From: JBOZRQ01 sp050789255
Lineage (GTDB): Bacteria > Bacillota > Sulfobacillia > Symbiobacteriales > Symbiobacteriaceae
Reading direction: 5' to 3'
Length of the DNA stretch: 64,000 nt
Assembly: GCA_050789255.1 (NCBI GenBank)
Contig: JBOZRQ010000042.1
Location: 9,104-73,103, forward strand
Below, piece after piece: positions 15,369-22,984 of this stretch (the first letter of the stretch is position 1; every line of letters starts with the position of its first letter). Position numbers and translations under genes: made by a program. Below the pieces are notes generated by a model. That model saw nothing but the letters and a program-made list of their open reading frames with translations. It was not told the DNA's origin and searched no databases.

Positions 15369-16173
15369 GCGGCGGGTGAGGGCGCTCCTGTTAGCCGCGG
15401 CGGTCACCGCCTCGGCGGGCGTGCTCCTCATCGCACTCTCCCTCTTGATGGAAGGGTGGCCGGCGCTGCCCGGGATCCTGGGCCCTGTCTGGGACCCAGA
15501 GGCGGGCCGGTTTGGGGTCATGCCTATGGTCTGGGGCTCCGTAGCCGTGACGGTCGGCGCCCTGCTGCTGGTCGTGCCGGCGGGGGTAGGCATGGCCCTC
15601 TTCCTGACCGAAACCGCGCCGCCGCCGCTGGCCGCTGTGGTCCGTGCCCTGCTTCAGGCGCTGGCGGGCGTTCCCAGCGTCGTCTACGGCTTCCTGGGCC
15701 TCAACCTGCTGGTGCCGCTGATCCGCAAGAGCTTGGGCGGTCCGGGGTACAGCGTGGCGGCGGGCGCCCTCGTGCTCGGCGTGATGGTGCTGCCGACGGT
15801 CGCATCCGTCGCGGAAGATGCCTTGCGCGCCCTTCCGCAGGCGTACCGGGAGGGGGCGGCGGCGCTGGGCGCCACACCGTGGCAGACCGTGCGGCGGGTG
15901 CTCCTTCCAGCCGCCCGCAGCGGGCTGGTCACGGCGGTGGTGCTGGGTCTGGGCCGCGCCCTGGGCGAGACCATGGCGGTGCTGATGGTGACCGGCAACG
16001 TCGCCGCACCACCGCGCGGCCCCCTCGACCCCGCCCGCACCCTGACCGGGAACATCGCCATGGAGATGGGCTACGCCGTGGGCCAGCACCGGGCGGCGCT
16101 CTTCGCCACCGGCGCCCTCCTGCTGGCCGCCGTCCTGGCGATCAACACCGCGGCGAGGAGGCTCAGCCGATGA
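15340..16173 (+). CDS. pstC: Phosphate ABC transporter permease PstC
   Basis: About 277 residues and six membrane helices. The permease loop reads EGAAALGATPWQTVRRVLLPAA, the EAA motif that docks on PstB, and GLGRALGETMAVLMVTGN is a PstC hallmark. The start overlaps the end of pstS: TTG 15340 lies 10 bases after GAGGAAGGG, with GTG 15343 and GTG 15376 as alternatives, so the N-terminus is uncertain by up to 12 residues. It forms the membrane channel with PstA and overlaps pstA by 4 bases. Confidence 0.9.
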   Translation: MVRSKRRNAERRVRALLLAAAVTASAGVLLIALSLLMEGWPALPGILGPVWDPEAGRFGVMPMVWGSVAVTVGALLLVVPAGVGMALFLTETAPPPLAAVVRALLQALAGVPSVVYGFLGLNLLVPLIRKSLGGPGYSVAAGALVLGVMVLPTVASVAEDALRALPQAYREGAAALGATPWQTVRRVLLPAARSGLVTAVVLGLGRALGETMAVLMVTGNVAAPPRGPLDPARTLTGNIAMEMGYAVGQHRAALFATGALLLAAVLAINTAARRLSR

Positions 16174-16967
16174 AGGTGATTCTCTCGGCGCTGGCGGTGG
16201 CGGTGGGCTGCCTGCTGGCGGGTCTGCTTGGCATCCTGATCATCAAGGGCGCCGGCCACCTGACCCTGGACTTCCTGCTGGGGCTGCCCCAGCGGGCCGG
16301 GCGGGAGGGGGGCATCCTCCCGGTTCTGCTCAGTACGGCCTACCTGGTGGGCGGCGCCGTGCTTCTGGCGCTGCCGATCGGGGTAGGCACGGCGATCTAC
16401 CTGCAAGAGTTCAGCGGTGCGAACCCGGCAGTCAGCCTGATCCGCACCCTGACCGAGGCCCTGGCCGGCGTCCCCTCCATCATCCTCGGGCTCTTCGGGT
16501 TCGGCCTCTTCGTCATCCGGCTTGGCTGGGGCTGGTCGCTGCTGTCGGGCGGCACCACCCTGGCGATGATGCTGCTGCCCACGGTGATCCGCACCGCCGA
16601 GGAGGCCCTGGCCGCTGTGCCCCGCGAGCTCAGGGAGGGCGCGGCTGCCCTGGGCGCCACCCGCTGGGAAACCGTGGTTCGCGTGGCGCTGCCGGCAGCG
16701 GCGCCGGGCATCCTCACCGGAGCGATTCTGGCCCTGGGCAGGGCCCTCGGGGAGACGGCAGCCGTCGTGCTGACCGCCGGCTCCGACCTGGGCCTGCCCC
16801 GCTCCCCGCTCGACCCCGGACGCTCCATGGCGGTGCACCTCTACGTGCTTGCCCGGGAGGGCCTTTCGGATGGACGGGCCTACGCCACGGCACTAGCGCT
16901 GGTGGTGGGTGTGCTGGCAGTTAACCTCGTGGCCAACCTGGCCCTGGAAAGGAGGCGGCGGGCGTGA
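16170..16967 (+). CDS. pstA: Phosphate ABC transporter permease PstA
   Basis: A 265-residue permease. Its ATG overlaps the pstC stop (ATGA). Six hydrophobic helices are visible, with the EAA loop REGAAALGATRWETVVRVALP and the signature LGRALGETAAVVLTAG near the C-terminus. It dimerises with PstC to form the phosphate path and is driven by PstB. The stop overlaps the GTG of pstB. Confidence 0.92.
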   Translation: MKVILSALAVAVGCLLAGLLGILIIKGAGHLTLDFLLGLPQRAGREGGILPVLLSTAYLVGGAVLLALPIGVGTAIYLQEFSGANPAVSLIRTLTEALAGVPSIILGLFGFGLFVIRLGWGWSLLSGGTTLAMMLLPTVIRTAEEALAAVPRELREGAAALGATRWETVVRVALPAAAPGILTGAILALGRALGETAAVVLTAGSDLGLPRSPLDPGRSMAVHLYVLAREGLSDGRAYATALALVVGVLAVNLVANLALERRRRA

Positions 16968-17677
16968 AGCTTCAGGCGGAAAACCTGCGGGTTTACTACG
17001 GGAAGACCGAAGCGCTCAAAGGGGTATCGCTGGCCATCAAAGACCGCACCGTCACCGCCCTGATTGGGCCCAGCGGCTGTGGCAAGTCCACCTTCCTTCG
17101 GGCGCTCAACCGTATGCACGAGGTGGCGCCGGGGGCCAGGCAGGTCGGGCGCATCCTGCTGGACGGGCAGGATACGGCGGGGCTCGCACCCGAGGAACTG
17201 CGGTGTCGGGTGGGCATGGTCTTCCAACGCCCCAACCCCTTCCCCATGTCGATCTACGACAACGTGGCGTTCGGCCCCAGCCTCTTCGGCGCCCGCGGGC
17301 CAGAACTCGACCGGATCGTCCAGGAGAGCCTGGAGAAGGCGGCCCTGCTCAAAGAGGTGAGCCGGCGGCTCCACGCCGATGCCCGCGGCCTGAGCGGAGG
17401 CCAGCAGCAGCGGCTCTGCATTGCCCGGGCTCTGGCCCTGGGTCCGGAGGTGCTCTTGATGGATGAGCCCTGCTCGGCCCTTGACCCCGCCTCCACAGAG
17501 GCTGTCGAGCAACTGATTCTTGCCCTGAAGCGTGAGGTTGCTGTCGTTCTGGTCACCCACAGCATGGGCCAGGCGGCCCGTGTGGCGGACGGCGTGGCTG
17601 CCTTCAGGGATGGCCGGCTGGAGACGGTTGGCGAGCCCGAAATCATTCTGTCGAAGTTTGCTGAAAGCCATTCGTAG
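16964..17677 (+). CDS. pstB: Phosphate ABC transporter ATP-binding protein PstB
   Basis: A 237-residue ATPase with GTG start. Walker A is GPSGCGKST, the Q-loop region is VFQRPNPFPMSIYDNVAFGP (a PstB trademark), the ABC signature is LSGGQQQR, Walker B is VLLMDEP and the H-loop is VTHSM. It powers phosphate uptake by the PstC-PstA channel. No phoU gene follows, unlike the common pst operon order. The C-terminus is slightly shorter than in E. coli PstB. The operon runs to within 20 bases of the glnR control region. Confidence 0.93.
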   Translation: MKLQAENLRVYYGKTEALKGVSLAIKDRTVTALIGPSGCGKSTFLRALNRMHEVAPGARQVGRILLDGQDTAGLAPEELRCRVGMVFQRPNPFPMSIYDNVAFGPSLFGARGPELDRIVQESLEKAALLKEVSRRLHADARGLSGGQQQRLCIARALALGPEVLLMDEPCSALDPASTEAVEQLILALKREVAVVLVTHSMGQAARVADGVAAFRDGRLETVGEPEIILSKFAESHS

Positions 17678-17695
17678 CAGGCATAATAGCTATTT

Positions 17696-17732
17696 GTCAA
17701 CGGCATGTCAGGAAAGTTGACATGCCGTTGAC
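17696..17732. promoter_or_regulatory. GlnR-type operator 1 within a 15-bp-arm inverted repeat
   Basis: The core 17706-17722 reads TGTCA-N7-TGACA, a perfect match to the GlnR/TnrA consensus TGTNA-N7-TNACA. It is the centre of a longer perfect inverted repeat with 15-base arms. It overlaps the -35 element of the glnR promoter. There is no T-tract, so it is unlikely to be mainly a terminator, though it could slow pstB read-through. Confidence 0.85.
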
Positions 17733-17757
17733 GCGCGCCTGTATCTGGGCGTATAGT
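17728..17757 (+). promoter_or_regulatory. glnR-glnA promoter
   Basis: TTGACG (17728-17733) and TATAGT (17752-17757) are separated by 18 bases, with the predicted start near 17764. Operator 1 covers the -35 side and operator 2 lies just downstream of the start, an arrangement suited to repression. Confidence 0.75.
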
Positions 17758-17773
17758 GTCACCAAGTAAGGGT

Positions 17774-17794
17774 CATGTCAACAAATCTGACATG
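17774..17794. promoter_or_regulatory. GlnR-type operator 2
   Basis: CATGTCA-N7-TGACATG contains TGTCA-N7-TGACA (17776-17792), a second perfect GlnR/TnrA box. It sits about 12 bases after the predicted transcription start and 70 bases from operator 1, about seven helical turns. Confidence 0.85.
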
Positions 17795-17835
17795 AGAATC
17801 CGACGCATGTAAAGTCCATGGAAGGAGGCGCCGCC

Positions 17836-18216
17836 ATGAAAGAAGATCAGGGAGCTACGCCGGTTTACTCCATGGGGGTGGCCGAGCGCCTCACAGGGCT
17901 GACAGGACGTCAGATCCGGTACTGGGAGCAGCACGGGCTGCTGGCCCCGGCTCGCACCAAGGGCCGACAACGCATGTATTCCGATGCCGACATCCTGCGC
18001 CTGAAGGAGATCAAGCGGCTCATGGGCGACGGCATGACACTGGAGCGGGTAAAGGCCCACTATGAGAATCGGGAGCGACAAAAGGCCCGCACCACAACCA
18101 GTGACATGATCGGAAGCCGTATGAGTGAGCGCATTCCCAGAGTGACAACCTCCCTCTATGGCGGCGGTGTCAACCGGGCCGAACTTGAGCGGATGATCGA
18201 CCGCAAGCCCAAGTAG
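17836..18216 (+). CDS. glnR: MerR-family nitrogen regulator GlnR
   Basis: A 126-residue regulator. The N-terminal winged helix is typical of the MerR family (about residues 10-80: VAERLTGLTGRQIRYWEQHG, then RQRMYSDADILRLKEIKRL), and the short C-terminal tail has no metal ligands. Position just before glnA and between two GlnR boxes identifies it as GlnR, which represses nitrogen genes when glutamine is plentiful and glutamine synthetase is feedback-inhibited. ATG 17836 is chosen because GGAAGGAGG precedes it; an ATG 18 bases earlier lies in front of that site. The gap to glnA is 47 bases, so the two are co-transcribed. Confidence 0.92.
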   Translation: MKEDQGATPVYSMGVAERLTGLTGRQIRYWEQHGLLAPARTKGRQRMYSDADILRLKEIKRLMGDGMTLERVKAHYENRERQKARTTTSDMIGSRMSERIPRVTTSLYGGGVNRAELERMIDRKPK

Positions 18217-18263
18217 ACTGAGGGAGTCTTTTTTCATCATTATTTTGAGAGGGGACATCAACG

Positions 18264-19688
18264 ATGGCCACCGCCAAGGAAGTCGTCCAGATGATCGAGG
18301 AGAAGGGAATCAAGATGATCGACGTCAAGTTCGTCGATCTGCCCGGCGTGTTCCACCACCTTACAATTCCGGCCGCCGTGGTCGATGAGGACGCCCTGAC
18401 CAACGGTTTTCCGTTCGACGGCTCCTCGATTCGCGGCTTCCGCGGCATCGCTGAGTCCGACATGGTGCTGCTGCCCGATTTGAACACGGTGGTCTTCGAC
18501 CCCTTCGTGGAGGGTCCCACCCTATCGATGATGGTCGACGTCAAGGAGCCTGGCCTGAAAGACTATGCCCGCGACCCCCGCGGCATCGCCAAGCGTGCGG
18601 AGGCCTATCTGAAGAACTCCGGCATCGCCGATGTCTCCTACTGGGGCCCCGAGCTCGAGTTCTTCATGTTCGACAACGTCCGCTTCCAGACCGGCCCGGA
18701 CGCCTCGTTCTACTTCATCGAGTCCGGCGAGGCCCACTGGAACATCGGCCGTGGCGACTCCCCCAACAGCGGCTACAAGGTCAAGTATCAGCAGGGCTAC
18801 TTCCGGGCGCTGCCGATCGACGACCAGACCAATATCCGTACCGCAATGTCCCTGCAGCTGCAGGACATGGGCTTCGTGATCGAGCGGCACCACCATGAGG
18901 TGGCCTCCGCCGGCCAGAACGAGATCAACTTCCGCTTCTCCACGCTGGTTGACGCTGCCGACAAGGCTTCCATGTATAAGTACGTCATCAAGAACGTCGC
19001 CCGGGCCTACGGCAAGACGGTGACCTTCATGCCCAAGCCGCTCTACCGGAACTCCGGCTCCGGCATGCACTGCAACCAGTCGCTCTCCAAAGACGGCAAG
19101 AACCTGTTCTACAAGGAAGGCGGCTACGCCAACCTGAGCCAGGAGGCGCTTTGGTACCTGGGCGGCATCCTCCACCATGCTCCGGCGCTGCTGGCGATCA
19201 CCAACCCGACCACCAACAGCTACAAGCGGCTGGTGCCGGGCTACGAAGCGCCGGTCAACCTGGTCTTCTCGAAGGGCAACCGCTCGGCGGCGATCCGTAT
19301 CCCCTCGAACTTCGCTTCGGCCAAGACCACCCGCATTGAGTTCCGCACGCCTGACCCCATGGCTAACCCCTACCTGGCCTTTGCTGCCCAGCTCATGGCC
19401 GGCCTGGACGGCATCCGCCGGCAGATCGACCCGATCAAGGCCTGCTACGGCCCGCTTGACAAGGATATCTATCATCTGACCGCTGAGGAGAAGGCCAAGA
19501 TCGGCGCCGTGCCCACCACCCTGCGGGCTGTGGTGGACGCCCTGAGGGCTGATCACGAGTTCCTGCTGGAGGGCGGCGTCTTCTCCAAGGAGGTCATCGA
19601 CACCTGGATCGCCCTGAAGGAAGAGGAGATCGCGGCCCTGGACACCCGTCCGCAGCCGGTCGAGTTCGAGATGTACTTCGACAACTAA
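18264..19688 (+). CDS. glnA: Glutamine synthetase type I
   Basis: A 474-residue enzyme forming glutamine from glutamate, ammonia and ATP. Catalytic landmarks include the N-terminal beta-grasp FPFDGSSIRGF, the active-site strand ELEFFMFD, HHEVASAGQNEINFRF and RNSGSGMHCNQSL. The C-terminal region (HEFLLEGGVFSKEVIDTWIA, then PVEFEMYF) resembles the GSI-beta class, and Tyr403 in DKDIYHLTAEE occupies the place of the adenylylated tyrosine of enteric enzymes. The length also fits GSI-beta rather than the roughly 444-residue alpha form typical with GlnR. The start is ATG after GAGAGGGGACATCAACG. Regulation is by the two GlnR boxes upstream of glnR. Confidence 0.94.
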   Translation: MATAKEVVQMIEEKGIKMIDVKFVDLPGVFHHLTIPAAVVDEDALTNGFPFDGSSIRGFRGIAESDMVLLPDLNTVVFDPFVEGPTLSMMVDVKEPGLKDYARDPRGIAKRAEAYLKNSGIADVSYWGPELEFFMFDNVRFQTGPDASFYFIESGEAHWNIGRGDSPNSGYKVKYQQGYFRALPIDDQTNIRTAMSLQLQDMGFVIERHHHEVASAGQNEINFRFSTLVDAADKASMYKYVIKNVARAYGKTVTFMPKPLYRNSGSGMHCNQSLSKDGKNLFYKEGGYANLSQEALWYLGGILHHAPALLAITNPTTNSYKRLVPGYEAPVNLVFSKGNRSAAIRIPSNFASAKTTRIEFRTPDPMANPYLAFAAQLMAGLDGIRRQIDPIKACYGPLDKDIYHLTAEEKAKIGAVPTTLRAVVDALRADHEFLLEGGVFSKEVIDTWIALKEEEIAALDTRPQPVEFEMYFDN

Positions 19689-19706
19689 TCCTTGCAGCAC
19701 GATACG

Positions 19707-19737
19707 ACAGGGTCGGGAGCTATCCCGGCCCTGTTTT
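19707..19737 (+). terminator. Rho-independent terminator of glnRA
   Basis: ACAGGGTCGGGA pairs with TCCCGGCCCTGT (one wobble) around GCTA, followed by TTTTC. Confidence 0.8.
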
Positions 19738-19796
19738 CGCATGTTTGGAACTTCGCGGTAGGGGTGCACGTCTCAGGCGAGGTGGAGATTTCATCC

Positions 19797-20193
19797 ATGC
19801 GACCTACTTGGCTCTGTGGCATCCTTCTCGCTGCCCTTCTCGCCGGTTGCACAGCGACAGGTCAGCCGGCTGCGCAAGTGCCGCAGGTCCCGGACGTGGC
19901 CTGGGCGCCGAACGGCCGCCAGCTCGCCCTGCGCTCCGAGTTCGGGTTGTACGTGATGGACGTGCCCACCAACGCAGTGAAGCAGTGGCCGGTGCAGGTC
20001 GACGAGGTAAACGCCGACGGGACCAACCGCCAGCTGCTGCGCAAGGGCGCCCTGAAGGGCCTTCAGCAGATGGAATGGCTCGTCCGGGACGAGATTGTCT
20101 TCATACGTCAGTCCCGATCGGAGCCGTGTGGCGTACATCGTTGGACCGCCCTCCGACGAAGTGGCAGGCGTACTGGAAATCTACCCCCGTTGA
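19797..20193 (+). pseudogene. Decayed TolB/WD40-like lipoprotein gene
   Basis: The first frame encodes a lipoprotein signal with lipobox LAGC (MRPTWLCGILLAALLAGC) and propeller-like text (VAWAPNGRQLALRSEFGLYV). Near 20100 the sense moves to another frame, where SPDRSRVAYIVG continues a typical TolB/WD40 blade and stops at 20193. The original frame downstream has atypical composition. A frameshift plus loss of internal blades explains this best. An intact lipoprotein of similar style lies at 48194. A sequencing error is possible for the shift, but the short total length argues for real decay. Confidence 0.65.
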
Positions 20194-20212
20194 TGTCGAA
20201 ACAACACGAACG

Positions 20213-20243
20213 AACCCCTGTTCTTGCGAACAGGGGTTCTAAC
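20213..20243 (+). terminator. Rho-independent terminator
   Basis: Perfect 11-base arms AACCCCTGTTC and GAACAGGGGTT around TTGC, followed by CTAACTTTT. It follows the decayed lipoprotein gene. Confidence 0.75.
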
Positions 20244-20307
20244 TTTTCCGTGGAAGTAAGTATGTGGCAGGAGCGGGGGCCGGAACACTCTCAAAGGAGT
20301 TGGTCCG

Positions 20308-20433
20308 GTGTCGGCCAAGGAAAAGGTACTCGTGGCCCTGACGGTGTTCTGCTTCACGGAAGCGATCAAGCTCACCATGTACGATCTTCTTCCAGTTGCC
20401 GTTCGCTTTGTCACCGGGATTCTGAGCCCTTAA
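20308..20433 (+). CDS. Small hydrophobic protein, 41 residues
   Basis: GTG start 8 bases after AAAGGAG. The product begins MSAKEKVLVALTVFCFTEAI and is amphipathic to hydrophobic with one possible membrane-associated helix of about 30 residues. It lies between a terminator and the end of the convergent YhfZ-like gene, so it is a stand-alone unit. No family is recognised. A good ribosome binding site and clean spacing support it, but a chance ORF of this length cannot be excluded. Confidence 0.45.
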   Translation: MSAKEKVLVALTVFCFTEAIKLTMYDLLPVAVRFVTGILSP

Positions 20434-20487
20434 CCCCTTAACCGGCTGCCCGCCCTGCCGTTCCTAGAATACCCACCACTTGTGCGC

Positions 20488-21396
20488 TTAAAACGTGGGC
20501 GGCTCCATTCCGGTCAAAACCCGCCGCTGCACTTCCAGCACCCGGTGCGGGTGAATTCGGGCGCCGATCAGCGCGGCCAGGGCGCTGGCATCGGTGCGGG
20601 CCACCAGCACCGCCTCGGTGTTTGGGTCGGCGTCAGGGGTGCGGTGCCTGCGGGGCACAACCTTCAGCGGAAGGCCGGCGGGCATGGTCACCCCGGCGTC
20701 CCACAGGGCGGCGTCAATCTCTCCGGCAAGCAGCTTCGGCACCGCCTGCGAATACGAAATCTCCACCAGCTGCACCTCGGCGCCCTGGCACTCCTCCCGG
20801 GTCAGCCGCACGTGGTCGTACGAGGAGGGGTCAACCCCCACCCGCATGCCGTCCGCGACCCCCTCAGCCGTGGGCGAGGCCAGCAGGAGTACATGGTCAG
20901 CCACGTTGGATCCCGGCCCGAAGGAGAAAACCTGCCGCAGGTCGCCCTTCGGCTCCTCCTGGAGCCAGGAAAGGCGGGAAATCACTGCAAAGTCGCAGCG
21001 CCCGGTGCGCAGGAAGTGAAGGCGTTGCATGCCGCCCCGCATGTGGGCCAGCACCAGCGGCAGCCGAGCCCGCTCAAAGGCACGGGTCAGGCCGGCCGCG
21101 AGCCCCTGAAAGTGCAGGGAGTAGGGCACAGCCATCACCCCGATAATCGGGGAAATTCCGGCCATGGCCAGCAGTTTCGCCGTGTCCAGCGTTCGTACGA
21201 AGGAGCCCAGGCTGCCCCGGCTCTCCAGGTCGACGCAGCCCTCCTTCACCAGGAGCTGCATGGCCGACTGGACCGTGCCCCGCCCGGTGCCAAACTGCTC
21301 GGCCAGCTGGCCTACCGTTTCAAAGCGGTCTCCGGGCTGTAACGCCAGGAGTCTGAGAGCGAGGTTTTTTGCGACGGAGCCATAGCGGTGAAGCAA
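20488..21396 (-). CDS. GntR-like transcription regulator, YhfZ type
   Basis: About 302 residues. The N-terminal winged helix (FETVGQLAEQFGTGRGTVQS, then LVKEGCVDLESRGSLGSFV) is followed by a periplasmic-binding-like effector domain from about residue 75 (IGVMAVPYSLHFQGLAAGL, then GEIDAALWD), the arrangement of YhfZ proteins. The start is set at TTG 21396, ten bases after AGGAGG; no ATG is well placed. It is divergent from the alkyl-DHAP-synthase-like/GlpD-like operon and probably controls it; the effector may be a phosphorylated three-carbon compound, which is inference from its neighbours. A GTACAG-AAAA-CTGTAC palindrome in the divergent region is a candidate site. Confidence 0.8.
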   Translation of the reverse strand: MLHRYGSVAKNLALRLLALQPGDRFETVGQLAEQFGTGRGTVQSAMQLLVKEGCVDLESRGSLGSFVRTLDTAKLLAMAGISPIIGVMAVPYSLHFQGLAAGLTRAFERARLPLVLAHMRGGMQRLHFLRTGRCDFAVISRLSWLQEEPKGDLRQVFSFGPGSNVADHVLLLASPTAEGVADGMRVGVDPSSYDHVRLTREECQGAEVQLVEISYSQAVPKLLAGEIDAALWDAGVTMPAGLPLKVVPRRHRTPDADPNTEAVLVARTDASALAALIGARIHPHRVLEVQRRVLTGMEPPTF

Positions 21397-21513
21397 GGGT
21401 GCGCAGCCTCCTGTCCTCCCCCGGTGTATCTCCCCTATTGTATCAGATGGTCCCTGTTTGAATAGTGGGATGACCAAGAAGGAACTCCGGGGCCCGCTCC
21501 TGAATAGAATAAT

Positions 21514-21529
21514 GTACAGAAAACTGTAC
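21514..21529. promoter_or_regulatory. Palindromic candidate operator
   Basis: GTACAG-AAAA-CTGTAC is a perfect inverted repeat in the divergent region between the YhfZ-like regulator and the FAD-oxidase gene, 28 bases before the latter's start. It is a plausible regulator site; no consensus for this family is known to me. Confidence 0.5.
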
Positions 21530-21556
21530 GGTCTATTTGGGATGGGGGGTATCACC

Positions 21557-22981
21557 GTGAGCGAGCTCATCGGCCAACTTTGCGCCTTGCTAGGGTCCGA
21601 CCGTGTGCTTACCGATTCGGAAGCCGTGGGGCGCCGCACCCTGGACACCTGGCCCTTGCGGCTGGCCCAGCAGGTAGCGGGGGCGGAGGCGTCGCCGCCG
21701 CTGTGCGTAATCCGGCCTCAGAGCACAGCCGAGGTGGCCAGCGCCCTGGAGCTCTTGTATGCCCGGGCCGTGGCGGTGGTGCCCTTTGGAGGCGGCTCAG
21801 GGGTGAGCGGGGGCGCCCAGGCCCGGCCTGAGGCCGTCACGCTGGACCTGGGCGCCCTGGACCAGATCCTTGAGCTCGACGAGCAGAACCTCACGGTCAC
21901 GGCCCAGGCCGGGGTGCGGCTGGGCAGGCTCGAGTCCTGGCTGGCCGAGCGCGGCTACACCACTGGGCACTACCCGCAATCGATCGATCTGGCGCAGCTG
22001 GGCGGCCTGGTCGCCACCCGGAGCGCCGGGCAGTTCTCGACCCGGTACGGTAACATCGAGGAGTTGCTGGCCGGCCTGGAGGCAGTGCTGCCCGACGGCC
22101 GGGTGGTGCGGCTTCAGCACCAGCCCCGGCGTTCGGCGGGCCCGGACCTGCGCCAACTCTGGCTCGGGTCCGAGGGCGCCTTCGGGGTGGTCACCGAGGT
22201 GACCATGAAACTCTTCCCGCTCCCGGCGGACCGTTGGATGCAGGCCTACGCTGTGCCCTCCATGCGCCTGGGGCTGGAGCTAGTCCGCCGCTTCATGCGC
22301 GAGGGATGGCGCCCGGCGGTCGTCCGACTGCACGACGAGATTGAGGCGCAGCGGATGCTCCCCGGCGCCGTCACTGAGACGGAGTCGGTGCTGCTCCTCC
22401 TTTCAGAGGGGCCGTCGGGCTATGCCCAAACTGAGGGTGCAGCCCTGCACCGCATGGTGGCCGAGGGGGGAGCGAGAGCCCTTGGCCCCGAACCCGTGGA
22501 GCGCTGGCTCGCCCACCGCAACGACGTGCACGAGTTCGACAAGTACATCAAAATGGGGGTCCTCGTCGATACCATCGAGGTGGCGGCGGGCTGGACCCGC
22601 ATCGCCGACATCTACGAGCAGGTCACGGCTCGCCTGCGGGCCGAGGTGCCCGAGCTTGCCCTGGTATCGGGCCACTCGTCGCACAGCTACCCGCAGGGGA
22701 CCAACCTCTACTTCATCTGGGGCGCCCTGCCGGCCCGGGACCCGGCCGATGTGGAGCGGGTCTACGGCTCGGTCTGGTCCCGAGTCATGGAAACGACCCT
22801 GGCGCTGGGCGGCACCATCTGCCATCACCATGGCATCGGCCAGCTGCGGGCGCCCTGGATGCCAGCGGAGCTGGGCAGCGCCTACCCCCTGCTGCAGGCG
22901 CTGAAGCAAACCCTGGACCCCAAGGGGCTCATGAATCCCGGCACCCTGCTGCCCCTTCCCGGGCAGCGCCCGCCGGGGTAG
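21557..22981 (+). CDS. FAD-binding oxidase, alkyldihydroxyacetonephosphate-synthase-like
   Basis: About 474 residues with GTG start after GGATGGGGGG. The FAD-binding PCMH fold shows the pyrophosphate loop VVPFGGGSGVSGGA and QLGGLVATRSAGQFSTRYGN. The C-terminal HHHGIGQLRAPWM matches the HHHGxGxxRxPW segment of alkyl-DHAP synthases, where it is part of the active site. Those enzymes exchange the acyl chain of acyl-DHAP for an alkyl chain in ether-lipid synthesis. A D-lactate or glycolate oxidase role is a weaker alternative. The next gene, GlpD-like, starts 4 bases after the stop, so both act on three-carbon phosphates. Confidence 0.8.
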   Translation: MSELIGQLCALLGSDRVLTDSEAVGRRTLDTWPLRLAQQVAGAEASPPLCVIRPQSTAEVASALELLYARAVAVVPFGGGSGVSGGAQARPEAVTLDLGALDQILELDEQNLTVTAQAGVRLGRLESWLAERGYTTGHYPQSIDLAQLGGLVATRSAGQFSTRYGNIEELLAGLEAVLPDGRVVRLQHQPRRSAGPDLRQLWLGSEGAFGVVTEVTMKLFPLPADRWMQAYAVPSMRLGLELVRRFMREGWRPAVVRLHDEIEAQRMLPGAVTETESVLLLLSEGPSGYAQTEGAALHRMVAEGGARALGPEPVERWLAHRNDVHEFDKYIKMGVLVDTIEVAAGWTRIADIYEQVTARLRAEVPELALVSGHSSHSYPQGTNLYFIWGALPARDPADVERVYGSVWSRVMETTLALGGTICHHHGIGQLRAPWMPAELGSAYPLLQALKQTLDPKGLMNPGTLLPLPGQRPPG

Positions 22982-22984
22982 GCC

